NCBI GenBank assembly: GCA_946633495.1
Contig: CAMPAX010000083.1
Location: 1 to 9,119 of the forward strand
Origin: an uncultured Lachnospiraceae bacterium
GTDB lineage: Bacteria; Bacillota; Clostridia; Lachnospirales; Lachnospiraceae
Reading direction: 5' to 3'
Length of the DNA: 9,119 bases
The position numbers and the translations under genes were made by a program. Position 1 is the first letter of the stretch; each line of letters begins with the position of its first letter. Below the pieces are notes generated by a model, which did no database searches, was not told where the DNA came from, and saw only the letters and a program-made list of their open reading frames with translations. Positions 1-6,591 of the stretch are shown here, one piece after another.

Positions 1-417
1 ACGCCGTCGAAGTATTATTATTCGGATATGGGTCTGAGGAATGCATTCCTTAATTTCAGACAATATGAAGAGACACATATCATGGAAAATGTCATTTATA
101 ATGAGCTGATCTATCGGGGCTACAAAGTGGATGTAGGTGTGGTAGAAGTCCGTTCAGATGATGGAAACAAAAAAAAGCAGCTGGAAGTTGACTTTGTGGC
201 TAATCAGGGTAATAAGAGATACTATATCCAGTCAGCCTTTGCCCTGCCTGATCAGGAAAAGATGGATCAGGAGCAGGCATCACTCATAAAGATCTCCGAT
301 TCGTTTAAGAAGATAATCGTGGTTAATTCCAATACTCCTGTATGGAGAAATGATCAGGGTATCCTCGTTATGAATCTGTATGATTTTCTTCTGAATGAGG
401 ATAGCCTCGATATGTAA
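1..417 (+). CDS. AAA/DUF4143-family ATP-binding protein, C-terminal part (5' end outside window)
   Basis: The reading frame is open from base 1 and ends with TAA at 415-417, so only about the last 138 residues are present. The ATPase core (Walker A and B) would lie upstream and is not visible. What remains matches the C-terminal DUF4143 region of the widespread AAA_14/DUF4143 ATPases: a YYYSDMGLRN stretch at the start, then EETHIMENVIYNEL, a QLEVDFV segment and a KRYYIQSA segment. This order resembles a degenerate restriction-endonuclease-like fold, with Gln where a nuclease would usually have Glu-X-Lys. The ATG at 28 is internal to the family alignment and not a likely start. The function of these proteins is poorly known; they are common in anaerobes and often sit in variable regions. 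The segment is clearly richer in A+T than the operon at 2625-7703, which fits acquisition by transfer but does not prove it. Confidence 0.8.
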   Translation, partial: TPSKYYYSDMGLRNAFLNFRQYEETHIMENVIYNELIYRGYKVDVGVVEVRSDDGNKKKQLEVDFVANQGNKRYYIQSAFALPDQEKMDQEQASLIKISDSFKKIIVVNSNTPVWRNDQGILVMNLYDFLLNEDSLDM

Positions 418-423
418 GATACG

Positions 424-445
424 ATACTACCCATATGGGGAGTAT
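424..445. terminator. Short near-perfect palindrome just after the ATPase stop
   Basis: Ten of eleven base pairs match across a centre at 434/435 (left arm 424-434, right arm 435-445; one A/G mismatch at 429/440). It begins seven bases after the ATPase stop codon, the usual place for a transcription terminator. No T-run follows, so it is at best a weak intrinsic terminator. It could equally be a protein-binding site or a recombination scar at the boundary with the truncated alkyltransferase fragment. Confidence 0.3.
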
Positions 446-638
446 TGACTCACGACCTCCTAATCCGGATCCGGAGAATATTCCCTGTTTCCGCGTTGTG
501 AATGCAAAGGGCGAAATCGCCGGTGGTTTTGCGTTTGGCGGAGCCGAAGTACAGGCAAAACTGCTGGAGGCAGAGGGAGTTGAAGTAGTTGACGGAGTGG
601 TTGATCTGACGAGATTCAGATGGTCAGAGAGAAGATAA
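435..638 (+). pseudogene. 5'-truncated MGMT-family alkyltransferase fragment
   Basis: The 67-codon frame encodes only the C-terminal half of an MGMT-family protein (methylated-DNA-protein-cysteine methyltransferase or alkyltransferase-like). From about residue 10 it reads NPDPENIPCFRVVNAKGE, then GGFAFGGAEVQ and LLEAEGVEVVDG. That covers the active-site cysteine loop (Cys18, in PCFRV) and the helix after it. The PCFRV form, with Phe in place of the usual His, is as I recall common in clostridial members of this family, so it is not necessarily damage. The preceding DNA-binding helix-turn-helix with its Arg finger, about 40-50 residues, is missing. The nine residues before NPDP do not resemble the family, and the ATG at 435 lies inside a palindrome with no ribosome binding site. 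I therefore call it a remnant whose 5' end was lost at a breakpoint near 450-462. There are no internal stops and the motifs are well kept, so the loss is probably recent. Its end overlaps the longest possible start of the next gene. Confidence 0.7.
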
Positions 639-646
639 GAGGGGAA

Positions 647-2398
647 ATGGAAGAAAAAAAGGACAGGATAAAAGGAAAAGGGGAAAAGCCGAAGAAGCCG
701 AAAAAGCAAATGTCTCTCCAGCGAAGAGTCTTAAGGATCTCCCTCATCGGGACGATTGTCCTGGGGACAGCGGCACTGCTGATCGGCCTGGGGATCTATG
801 CGGTCGTGCTTGCGGATCAGTATATCACAAAGGCGTTTAATCTCTCGGAGACGACGGCGGTCGTTATCGAGGAGGTGGTCGATGTGGAGCCGCTGGCAGA
901 GGCCGTAAGCTCCATATATCTGGGGATGACCGAGGAAGAGAGAAGGGACCCGGCGGATCCGGCGTATCTGGAGCGTTTCCGGGAGATCACGGAACGGGAG
1001 GACTATAAGAAGCTGGTCGATATCCTTCGGGAATACAGAGACATGAATGATGTGAGCGATCTGTATCTGGTAAAGCAGATCCGTGATACCGCTGCCGGTA
1101 TCTATATCGCGGATCCGGAGGAGGATCCGGAGCTTGCCTGCCCTACGGGCTTCTGGGAAGAAAGTACGGAGGAGAATGTAGAGAAATTCCTGAACTGGAA
1201 CGGGGAAGGGAAGTTGTATGCCATCGGCTATGCTCCGGGCCAGGGGTGGATTGCCTCCTCGGGCGTTCCTTTCCGGAATGCGGATGGTGAAGTGATCTGC
1301 TACATCATGGCGGATGTCAGTATCCGGGAGCTTCTCGTGGGTATGCGAACCTTTGTGATCTGGTATTTCCTGGCGCTGGTGGTGATCATGACGGTATATA
1401 TCCTTCTGGTTATGCGCATCATGAAGGGAAGAGTGATACGCCCCATCAATCTTGTGGCGGATGCGGCGAAGAAGTATGCGTCGGATAAGCTGGAGGGCAT
1501 AGAAGGGGAAGAGCATTTCACGAATCTGGGGATCGACAGCGGAGATGAGATCGAGCATCTGGCGGACACCATGGCAGGCATGGAGAAGGATCTGGGAGAA
1601 TACGTCGATCATTTGATGAAGGTTACGAAGGAGAAGGAGCGTATCGGAGCGGAGCTCAGCGTGGCGACCGAGATCCAGGCGGGCATGCTGCCGATGATAT
1701 TCCCGGCGTTCCCCGACAGGCAGGAGTTCGATCTCTATGCCAGTATGACGCCGGCCAAAGAGGTGGGGGGCGACTTCTACGATTTCTTCTTTATCGATGA
1801 CGATCATCTGGCACTGGTTATGGCGGATGTGTCCGGAAAGGGTGTGCCGGCAGCGCTCTTCATGGTGATCGCGAAAACACTGATCAAGGATCAGGCTCTG
1901 ATGGGCGAGCTGTCTCCGGGCAGGATCCTGATGCAGACCAATGAACGCCTATGCGAAAGCAATACGAAGGAGCTCTTTGTTACGGTGTGGCTTGCGATCC
2001 TGAACGTGAAGACCGGAGAGGGCATGGCGGCAAATGCAGGGCATGAGCATCCTGCGCTTCGCAGAGCAGGCGAGGCTTATGAGCTTCAGTTATACAGGCA
2101 TTCCCCTGCCGTTGCCACGATGGAAGGAATGCGATTCCGGGAGCATGAATTCGTGCTGCATCCGGGAGACAGTCTGTTCGTCTATACAGACGGAGTCGCG
2201 GAGGCAACGAATGCCCGGGATGAGCTGTATGGTACGGATCGGATGATCGAAGCCCTGAATGAAGACCCGGATGCGTCTCCGGAGGAGGTGCTGGTGGCGG
2301 TAAAAAGCTCCGTGGACCGTTTTGTGGCGGATGCGCCGCAGTTTGACGATCTTACGATGCTTTGCCTTCGCTACAACGGGTCGCAGGATGCGGAGTAG
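647..2398 (+). CDS. Membrane-bound SpoIIE/RsbU-type PP2C serine phosphatase with extracytoplasmic sensor and HAMP linker
   Basis: From the ATG at 647 the protein has 583 residues. That start is preferred because GAGG at 639-642 precedes it; an in-frame ATG at 620 would add nine residues but has a weaker site and overlaps the alkyltransferase fragment. Domain order: a Lys-rich cytoplasmic tail (1-27), membrane helix 1 (about 28-56), an extracytoplasmic region of about 177 residues, membrane helix 2 (about 235-258), a HAMP-like linker with VIRPINLVADAA (about 259-316), a signalling helix, then the SpoIIE-type PP2C domain (about 344-581). The phosphatase metal-binding motifs are intact: GGDFYD (374-379), ADVSGKG (393-399), YTDGVAEA (513-520) and FDDLT (566-570). 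Family members dephosphorylate anti-anti-sigma (STAS) proteins on serine in partner-switching pathways, so this one probably turns an outside signal into a change of gene expression. The outer region, ending in an APGQGWIASSGVPF segment followed by ADGEVICYIMADVS, looks like a Cache-type sensor, but its ligand cannot be read from sequence. No STAS or kinase gene lies beside it here. Confidence 0.9.
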   Translation: MEEKKDRIKGKGEKPKKPKKQMSLQRRVLRISLIGTIVLGTAALLIGLGIYAVVLADQYITKAFNLSETTAVVIEEVVDVEPLAEAVSSIYLGMTEEERRDPADPAYLERFREITEREDYKKLVDILREYRDMNDVSDLYLVKQIRDTAAGIYIADPEEDPELACPTGFWEESTEENVEKFLNWNGEGKLYAIGYAPGQGWIASSGVPFRNADGEVICYIMADVSIRELLVGMRTFVIWYFLALVVIMTVYILLVMRIMKGRVIRPINLVADAAKKYASDKLEGIEGEEHFTNLGIDSGDEIEHLADTMAGMEKDLGEYVDHLMKVTKEKERIGAELSVATEIQAGMLPMIFPAFPDRQEFDLYASMTPAKEVGGDFYDFFFIDDDHLALVMADVSGKGVPAALFMVIAKTLIKDQALMGELSPGRILMQTNERLCESNTKELFVTVWLAILNVKTGEGMAANAGHEHPALRRAGEAYELQLYRHSPAVATMEGMRFREHEFVLHPGDSLFVYTDGVAEATNARDELYGTDRMIEALNEDPDASPEEVLVAVKSSVDRFVADAPQFDDLTMLCLRYNGSQDAE

Positions 2399-2454
2399 AT
2401 TGTCCCGGCTTTGCTCCGGCCTTATTGAGTATTCTTTCCCCCTTGCAGGGGGTA

Positions 2455-2463
2455 TGTTATAAT
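2455..2463 (+). promoter_or_regulatory. Possible extended -10 promoter element
   Basis: The bases TGTTATAAT form a perfect extended -10 (TGn plus TATAAT at 2458-2463). No good -35 lies at 16-18 bases: the hexamer there is TTTCCC. A TTGAGT at 2425-2430 is 27 bases away, with the CCCCC/GGGGG hairpin in between. A transcript starting near 2470 would meet the terminator stem almost at once, so this is either chance or the source of a very short RNA. Confidence 0.3.
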
Positions 2464-2475
2464 TCCGTAGGGAAT

Positions 2476-2503
2476 AAGGGGGGATCGAAATGATCCCCCT
2501 TTT
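2476..2503 (+). terminator. Rho-independent terminator after the phosphatase gene
   Basis: A perfect eight-base-pair stem (GGGGGATC at 2479-2486 with GATCCCCC at 2492-2499) closes a five-base loop and is followed directly by TTTT. A-U and G-U pairs at 2476-2478 with 2500-2502 can lengthen the stem. It lies about 80 bases after the phosphatase stop codon and separates that gene from the ABC operon. Because A-rich bases also precede the stem, it may work weakly for the opposite strand too. Confidence 0.8.
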
Positions 2504-2549
2504 CTGCAATGCGGTTTAGCATATAACAGGTTCATTTCGGGAAAAACTA

Positions 2550-2578
2550 TAGAAAAAGTCTGAACAATAACATATAAT
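2550..2578 (+). promoter_or_regulatory. Candidate sigma-A-type promoter of the ABC transporter operon
   Basis: A -35 hexamer TAGAAA (2550-2555, four of six matches to TTGACA) and a perfect -10 TATAAT (2573-2578) are separated by exactly 17 bases. Transcription would start near 2585, about 40 bases before the start codon of the binding-protein gene. The terminator at 2476-2503 lies upstream, so the operon needs its own promoter, which supports the call. No operator palindrome overlaps it, and I see no recognisable Fur-box or Pho-box. Confidence 0.5.
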
Positions 2579-2624
2579 GAAGCTTGCAGGGCATTGACTT
2601 GTAGAAATAGGGAGGAAAACAATC

Positions 2625-3707
2625 ATGAAATGGAAGAAGAAACTGATGTCGATCATTTTCGCCGGAACGATGGCGCTCGGACTTGTGTCCTGCGGAGGCG
2701 CAGGCGGTTCATCGGAAAGCGCGGATGGCGGGGGCTCCGGAAGCGGCCATAGTGACCTGACGGGGAAGATCGTGATCTATACCTCTATGTATGAGGACAT
2801 TATCGATAACATGAAGGATCCGCTGAAGAAGGAATTTCCGAACCTGGATATCGAGTTCTTCCAGGCAGGGGCGGGAACGCTCCAGTCCAAGGTGGCCGCC
2901 GAGCTGGATACCGGCAAGCTCAGCTGCGATATCCTGATGGTGGCGGAACCCTCCTACTCGCTGGAGTTGAAGGAGAAGAATATCCTGCACCCCTATAAAT
3001 ATGCGGATGCGGATAAGCTGGCCTTTGATTACGACAAGGAAGGATACTGGTATCCGGTCCGCGTCTGCAACATGGTTCTGGCGTATAATCCGGAGAAGTA
3101 CCAGAAGAGTGAGGTTCCGAATTCGCTGAAGGACTTTGCCGAGAATCCGGCGTATAAGGACGCCCTTTCCATGGGCAACCCGCTTACCTCGGGAACGACG
3201 TATTCCTCCGTCGTAGCCCTGCTGGACAAGTATGGAGAGGACTATTTCAAGGCGCTTGGCAAGCAGAATGTAGCGGTGGAGTCCGGCTCTGTGGCAGTGA
3301 CCAAGCTGGAGACCGGGGAGTGCAAGGCCATCATGGTTCTGGAGGAGTCGATCCTGAAGAAGCGCGAGGAAGAGGGCTCCGGGCTGGAGGTGATCTATCC
3401 GGAGGACGGAAGCATCGCGGTTCCCTCCAATATCATGATCGTAAACGACAAGTACAGCGCGAATGCAAACACGAAGGCTGCCGAGGCGGTTGAAGAGTAT
3501 TTCCTTTCACCCGCAGGTCAGGAGCTGATCATCAAGGGTTGGATGTACGGCGTCCGTAACGATATGGACAAGACGCCCTATGATGGCGCAAAGCTGGAGG
3601 ATATACTGAAGAACAACAATCCCATTGACTGGGATAAGGCGTATCATCAGAGAGACGAGATCCGTGAAATGTTCCAGAAATACGTAACGGTTCCCGAAGA
3701 GAAATGA
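2625..3707 (+). CDS. ABC transporter extracellular solute-binding lipoprotein (ferric / aminoethylphosphonate / sugar-phosphate class)
   Basis: This 360-residue protein starts at an ATG preceded by AGGGAGGA at 2609-2616. A short Lys-rich n-region and hydrophobic stretch lead to a lipobox, LVSC, with Cys23 as the likely lipidated residue. A Gly/Ser-rich linker (about 24-42) follows, so the mature protein is tethered outside the membrane. The rest reads as a class II periplasmic-binding fold: KIVIYTSMYEDI near residue 48, a hinge region near VLAYNPEKY (151-159), GNPLTSGTTYSSVVALL (184-200), and a C-terminal FLSPAGQELIIKGWMYGVR. This pattern is shared by ferric-binding, 2-aminoethylphosphonate-binding and AfuA-type hexose-phosphate-binding proteins. 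Where ferric-binding proteins such as FbpA carry the Tyr-Tyr iron ligands after an SGS...GE stretch, this one reads IMVLEESILKK (236-246), with no tyrosine. Iron bound in the classical way is therefore unlikely. It is the first gene of the operon with the permease, the ATPase and an AroB-family enzyme. Confidence 0.85.
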   Translation: MKWKKKLMSIIFAGTMALGLVSCGGAGGSSESADGGGSGSGHSDLTGKIVIYTSMYEDIIDNMKDPLKKEFPNLDIEFFQAGAGTLQSKVAAELDTGKLSCDILMVAEPSYSLELKEKNILHPYKYADADKLAFDYDKEGYWYPVRVCNMVLAYNPEKYQKSEVPNSLKDFAENPAYKDALSMGNPLTSGTTYSSVVALLDKYGEDYFKALGKQNVAVESGSVAVTKLETGECKAIMVLEESILKKREEEGSGLEVIYPEDGSIAVPSNIMIVNDKYSANANTKAAEAVEEYFLSPAGQELIIKGWMYGVRNDMDKTPYDGAKLEDILKNNNPIDWDKAYHQRDEIREMFQKYVTVPEEK

Positions 3708-3753
3708 TCCGGATGCTGAGCGGCATTTGGGAGGAGAGAAAAGAGGAAATGAT

Positions 3754-5436
3754 ATGAGAAAGCAGGGTGTCCGTTTCGATATCAAATGGCTGATCATCCT
3801 TCTGATCATTGCACTTCTCCTGATTTTTCTGGTTTTTCCGCTGACCTACCTTGTGGTCCGCGCATTTCTGAGGAACGGAGAATTCTCGCTGGAGGCCTTT
3901 CGGCGGATCTATACATATTCCATGAACTGGGAGGCGCTGAAGAATACGCTGATCACCGCGAGCCTGGCCATGCTTCTGGGCGTGGCGATCGCTTTTCCCA
4001 TGGCCTGGCTGGTGGGGCGGACGGATCTCCCGGGGAAGGGGTTCTTCCGGATGCTCTCCGTGACCACCTATATGGTGCCGCCCTACGTGGGGGCTATGGC
4101 GTGGATGCGGCTGCTCAACCCGAAGGCGGGTACATTGAATTCCTTTCTGCAGAAGCTGTTCGGCCTTTCGGAGATGCCCATGAATATCTATTCGATCGGC
4201 GGGCTTGTGTGGGTACTTGCCACATTTTACTATCCCTTTGCTTTTATCACGATCTCCCGCGCCATGGAGAGGATGGATCCCTCGCTGGAAGAGGCTTCCC
4301 GTATCTCGGGGGCGTCTCCGCTGAAGACGCTTTTCACGGTCACGCTTCCGCTGATGCTGCCCTCCATCGTGGCCTCCGGCCTTCTGGTATTTATTGCCGC
4401 GGCCTCCTGCTACGGGATTCCCTCCATTATCGGAGCGCCCGGGAAGATCTATACCGTAACCACACGGATCGCGGAGTATGTATCTATCGGCTCCGATGAG
4501 GGGCTGTCGGATGCGACGGCGCTGGCGGTGGTTCTGATGCTCCTGGGGATCCTGATCCTTATTCTTACGGACTTCATCATCGGAAAGCGGGATTATACCA
4601 CCGTGTCCGGGAAATCGGTCCGGCCCAATATCGTGGAGCTGGGCAGGTGGAGGATACCGACGCTGATCATCGTATGCGTCCTGTCCTTCATCCTGCAGAT
4701 CCTGCCCTTTTTCACTGTGTTTGCCACCTCCTTCACAAAGAATATGGGGAAATCCATTTTCAGTCAGGGGAATTTCACCACGAAGTACTGGGGGATCATT
4801 TTCTCCCGGGATGCGATCCTCAGTTCGGCAAAGAACAGTCTGCTGGCGGCCTTTCTGGCCGCGACGCTGGGCATGATCGTCGCAGTTACCATGGCGTATC
4901 TCCTGAAGAGGACAAAACAGCGGGGCAGAAAGATTCCGGATTTCCTGATCGCACTCGGTTCGGGAACGCCCAGTGTGGTGATCGCGCTGGCGCTCATCAT
5001 GACCATGAACGGAAGATTCGGGATCAATATTTACAATACGATCTGGATCATGATCGTGGCGTATATGGTGAAATATATGATGATGGGCATGCGGCCCCTG
5101 GTCTCCGGTTTCTCACAGATCGCTCCCTCCCTGGAGGAGGCGGCGCAGATCTCCGGGGCGGGATGGCTGCGCAGGATGAAGGATGTGATCCTGCCGCTGC
5201 TGCTGCCTACGGTGGTGGCCGGCTGGTTCCTGATCTTCATGCCCAGCTTCTACGAGCTGACCATGTCTACACTGCTTTACAGCAGCAAGACAGAGACGCT
5301 GGGCGTACAGCTTTTCAATTATCAGACCTATCACAGTCAGCAGACTGCTGCGGCGCTTGCCTCGGGGATCCTGCTCCTTGTCATTGCCGTAAATGTGCTG
5401 CTGAAGAAACTCAGCAGGGGAAGGTTCTCGATCTGA
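3754..5436 (+). CDS. ABC transporter permease, two fused permease domains (FbpB / PhnU-like)
   Basis: The frame can be read from a TTG at 3727, but the ATG at 3754 is preferred: GAGG at 3743-3746 sits seven bases before it and the protein then begins MRKQG, giving 560 residues. It is an integral membrane protein with two binding-protein-dependent transport domains in one chain, probably about 12 membrane helices. Each half has the EAA loop that docks on the ATPase: LEEASRISGASPLKTL near 178-193 and LEEAAQISGAGWLRRM near 459-474. Both are followed by a Pro-containing helix start (LPLMLPSIV and LPLLLPTVV), showing an internal duplication. A loop near 275-300 with charged residues joins the halves. 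Fused permeases of this size are typical of ferric, 2-aminoethylphosphonate and hexose-phosphate importers, and one such chain replaces the usual pair. It lies 46 bases after the binding-protein gene and 51 bases before the ATPase gene. Confidence 0.9.
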   Translation: MRKQGVRFDIKWLIILLIIALLLIFLVFPLTYLVVRAFLRNGEFSLEAFRRIYTYSMNWEALKNTLITASLAMLLGVAIAFPMAWLVGRTDLPGKGFFRMLSVTTYMVPPYVGAMAWMRLLNPKAGTLNSFLQKLFGLSEMPMNIYSIGGLVWVLATFYYPFAFITISRAMERMDPSLEEASRISGASPLKTLFTVTLPLMLPSIVASGLLVFIAAASCYGIPSIIGAPGKIYTVTTRIAEYVSIGSDEGLSDATALAVVLMLLGILILILTDFIIGKRDYTTVSGKSVRPNIVELGRWRIPTLIIVCVLSFILQILPFFTVFATSFTKNMGKSIFSQGNFTTKYWGIIFSRDAILSSAKNSLLAAFLAATLGMIVAVTMAYLLKRTKQRGRKIPDFLIALGSGTPSVVIALALIMTMNGRFGINIYNTIWIMIVAYMVKYMMMGMRPLVSGFSQIAPSLEEAAQISGAGWLRRMKDVILPLLLPTVVAGWFLIFMPSFYELTMSTLLYSSKTETLGVQLFNYQTYHSQQTAAALASGILLLVIAVNVLLKKLSRGRFSI

Positions 5437-5487
5437 GCCGGCTTCAGACAGAGGCTTCCGAAGGGACAGGATACAGGAGGAACGGAT

Positions 5488-6591
5488 ATGTCCGTTATTA
5501 CGATCGACCATGTGACGAAACGCTTTGGAAAGGTGGAGGTTCTGAAGGAATTTAGCGATGAATTCCTAGACGGGGAGTTCATCACCCTGCTGGGGCCTTC
5601 GGGCTGCGGAAAGACCACCATGCTCCGGATGATCGCAGGATTTGACCGGCCGACCACCGGGGAGATCCGGATCGACGGAGCCGTAGTCAGCGGCAGGGAT
5701 ACCTTCCTTCCGCCGGAGAAGCGGGGGATCGGCATGGTATTCCAGTCCTACGCGGTCTGGCCCCACATGAATGTCTATAAAAATGTAGCGTATCCGCTGA
5801 AGCAGAAGAAGCTGCCGAAGGCAGAGATACAGGAGAGAACGGAGAGGATCCTGGAGGCGGTTCACCTTGCGCAGTATCGGGACAGAATGCCCGCGGAGCT
5901 CTCCGGCGGACAGCAGCAGCGGGTGGCGCTGGGGCGCGCACTGGTGGCGGAACCAAGCGTCCTTCTGCTGGATGAACCGCTGTCAAATCTGGATGCCAAA
6001 CTCCGGGAGGAGATGCGCTTTGAGATCAAGGAGCTTCAGCAGCGGATGGGGATCACCGTCGTCTATGTCACCCACGATCAGGCGGAGGCCATGAGCATGT
6101 CGGACCGGGTATTTGTGATCAACGCCGGTGTGGTACAGCAGGTGGGAAGCCCCATGGAGATCTATCAGAATCCGGCGAATGCTTTCGTGGCGGATTTTGT
6201 CGGGAAGGTCAGCTTCCTGAAGGGGACTGCGGAGAAGGGAAGGATCCGGATCCGTGGATCTGAGGACGTCCTTCCGTATACGGGGGAGCTTAGCGGAAAT
6301 GTGGATGTTGCCATCCGCCCGGAGCATATCCGGATCGTCGATCCCAAAGAGGACGGGAGGACGGAAGGAATACTCCGCGGGGAGGTGCTGGCCGTCTATT
6401 TCCTGGGAGAAAACGCTGACTGCCGGGTGAAGCTGGGAGACGCGGTGCTTCGTGTGGCTGTGGACGGGGATACGCTGCCCCGGAAGGGGATGCAGGTGGG
6501 ACTGCGGATAAGCCGGTTCCTGACCTATCCGGAGGCGACAGAAAAAAGCGCCTTGTTTTCAGGTATGGACGGAGGTGACGTGGAAGGATGA
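5488..6591 (+). CDS. ABC transporter ATP-binding protein with C-terminal TOBE domain (FbpC / PotA-like)
   Basis: The ATG at 5488 follows an AGGAGG site (about 5475-5480) at good spacing. The 367-residue protein has a complete nucleotide-binding domain: Walker A GPSGCGKTT (36-44), Q-loop VFQSYAVWP (84-92), signature LSGGQQQR (138-145), Walker B LLLDEP (159-164), D-loop SNLDA and switch histidine THDQ (195-198). After about residue 240 comes a C-terminal regulatory part with the VDVAIRPEHIRIV segment (272-284) typical of TOBE domains in importers for ferric iron, polyamines, sugars and phosphonates. It hydrolyses ATP on the cytoplasmic face to drive uptake through the fused permease. Its stop codon overlaps the start of the next gene as ATGA at 6588-6591, so the two are translationally coupled. 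Sequence alone does not fix the substrate. Confidence 0.93.
   Translation: MSVITIDHVTKRFGKVEVLKEFSDEFLDGEFITLLGPSGCGKTTMLRMIAGFDRPTTGEIRIDGAVVSGRDTFLPPEKRGIGMVFQSYAVWPHMNVYKNVAYPLKQKKLPKAEIQERTERILEAVHLAQYRDRMPAELSGGQQQRVALGRALVAEPSVLLLDEPLSNLDAKLREEMRFEIKELQQRMGITVVYVTHDQAEAMSMSDRVFVINAGVVQQVGSPMEIYQNPANAFVADFVGKVSFLKGTAEKGRIRIRGSEDVLPYTGELSGNVDVAIRPEHIRIVDPKEDGRTEGILRGEVLAVYFLGENADCRVKLGDAVLRVAVDGDTLPRKGMQVGLRISRFLTYPEATEKSALFSGMDGGDVEG

Larger units (their letters stand above)
2399..2624. other. 226-base noncoding region between the phosphatase gene and the ABC operon
   Basis: I see no coding frame here. It holds a small hairpin with CCCCC/GGGGG arms (2438-2442 and 2448-2452), an extended -10-like motif (2455-2463), a strong Rho-independent terminator (2476-2503), and a candidate promoter for the ABC operon (2550-2578) with a leader of about 40 bases before the start codon. 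A nine-base direct repeat, CTTGCAGGG, occurs at 2442-2450 and 2583-2591. I do not recognise any known riboswitch class. Confidence 0.6.

Noticed and set aside
368..709. 113-codon minus-strand frame over the alkyltransferase fragment
   Set aside because: It is Ser/Pro/Phe-rich low-complexity translation, antisense to recognisable coding sequence.
731..1807. 358-codon open frame on the minus strand
   Set aside because: It lies entirely inside the phosphatase gene in antisense. Its product is His/Arg/Ile-rich without recognisable motifs, while the plus-strand frame has all PP2C motifs.
2399..2624. Possible riboswitch in the leader of the ABC operon
   Set aside because: The strong terminator lies upstream of the better promoter and so would not be in the operon transcript. 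The remaining leader of about 40 bases is too short for a known riboswitch.
3786..4499. 237-codon plus-strand frame within the permease gene
   Set aside because: It is a shifted reading of the permease gene and has no recognisable domain; the overlapping permease frame has both EAA loops and membrane helices.
4647..5555. 302-codon plus-strand frame across the permease/ATPase junction
   Set aside because: It is a shifted frame over two clearly real genes and has no recognisable domain or ribosome binding site.
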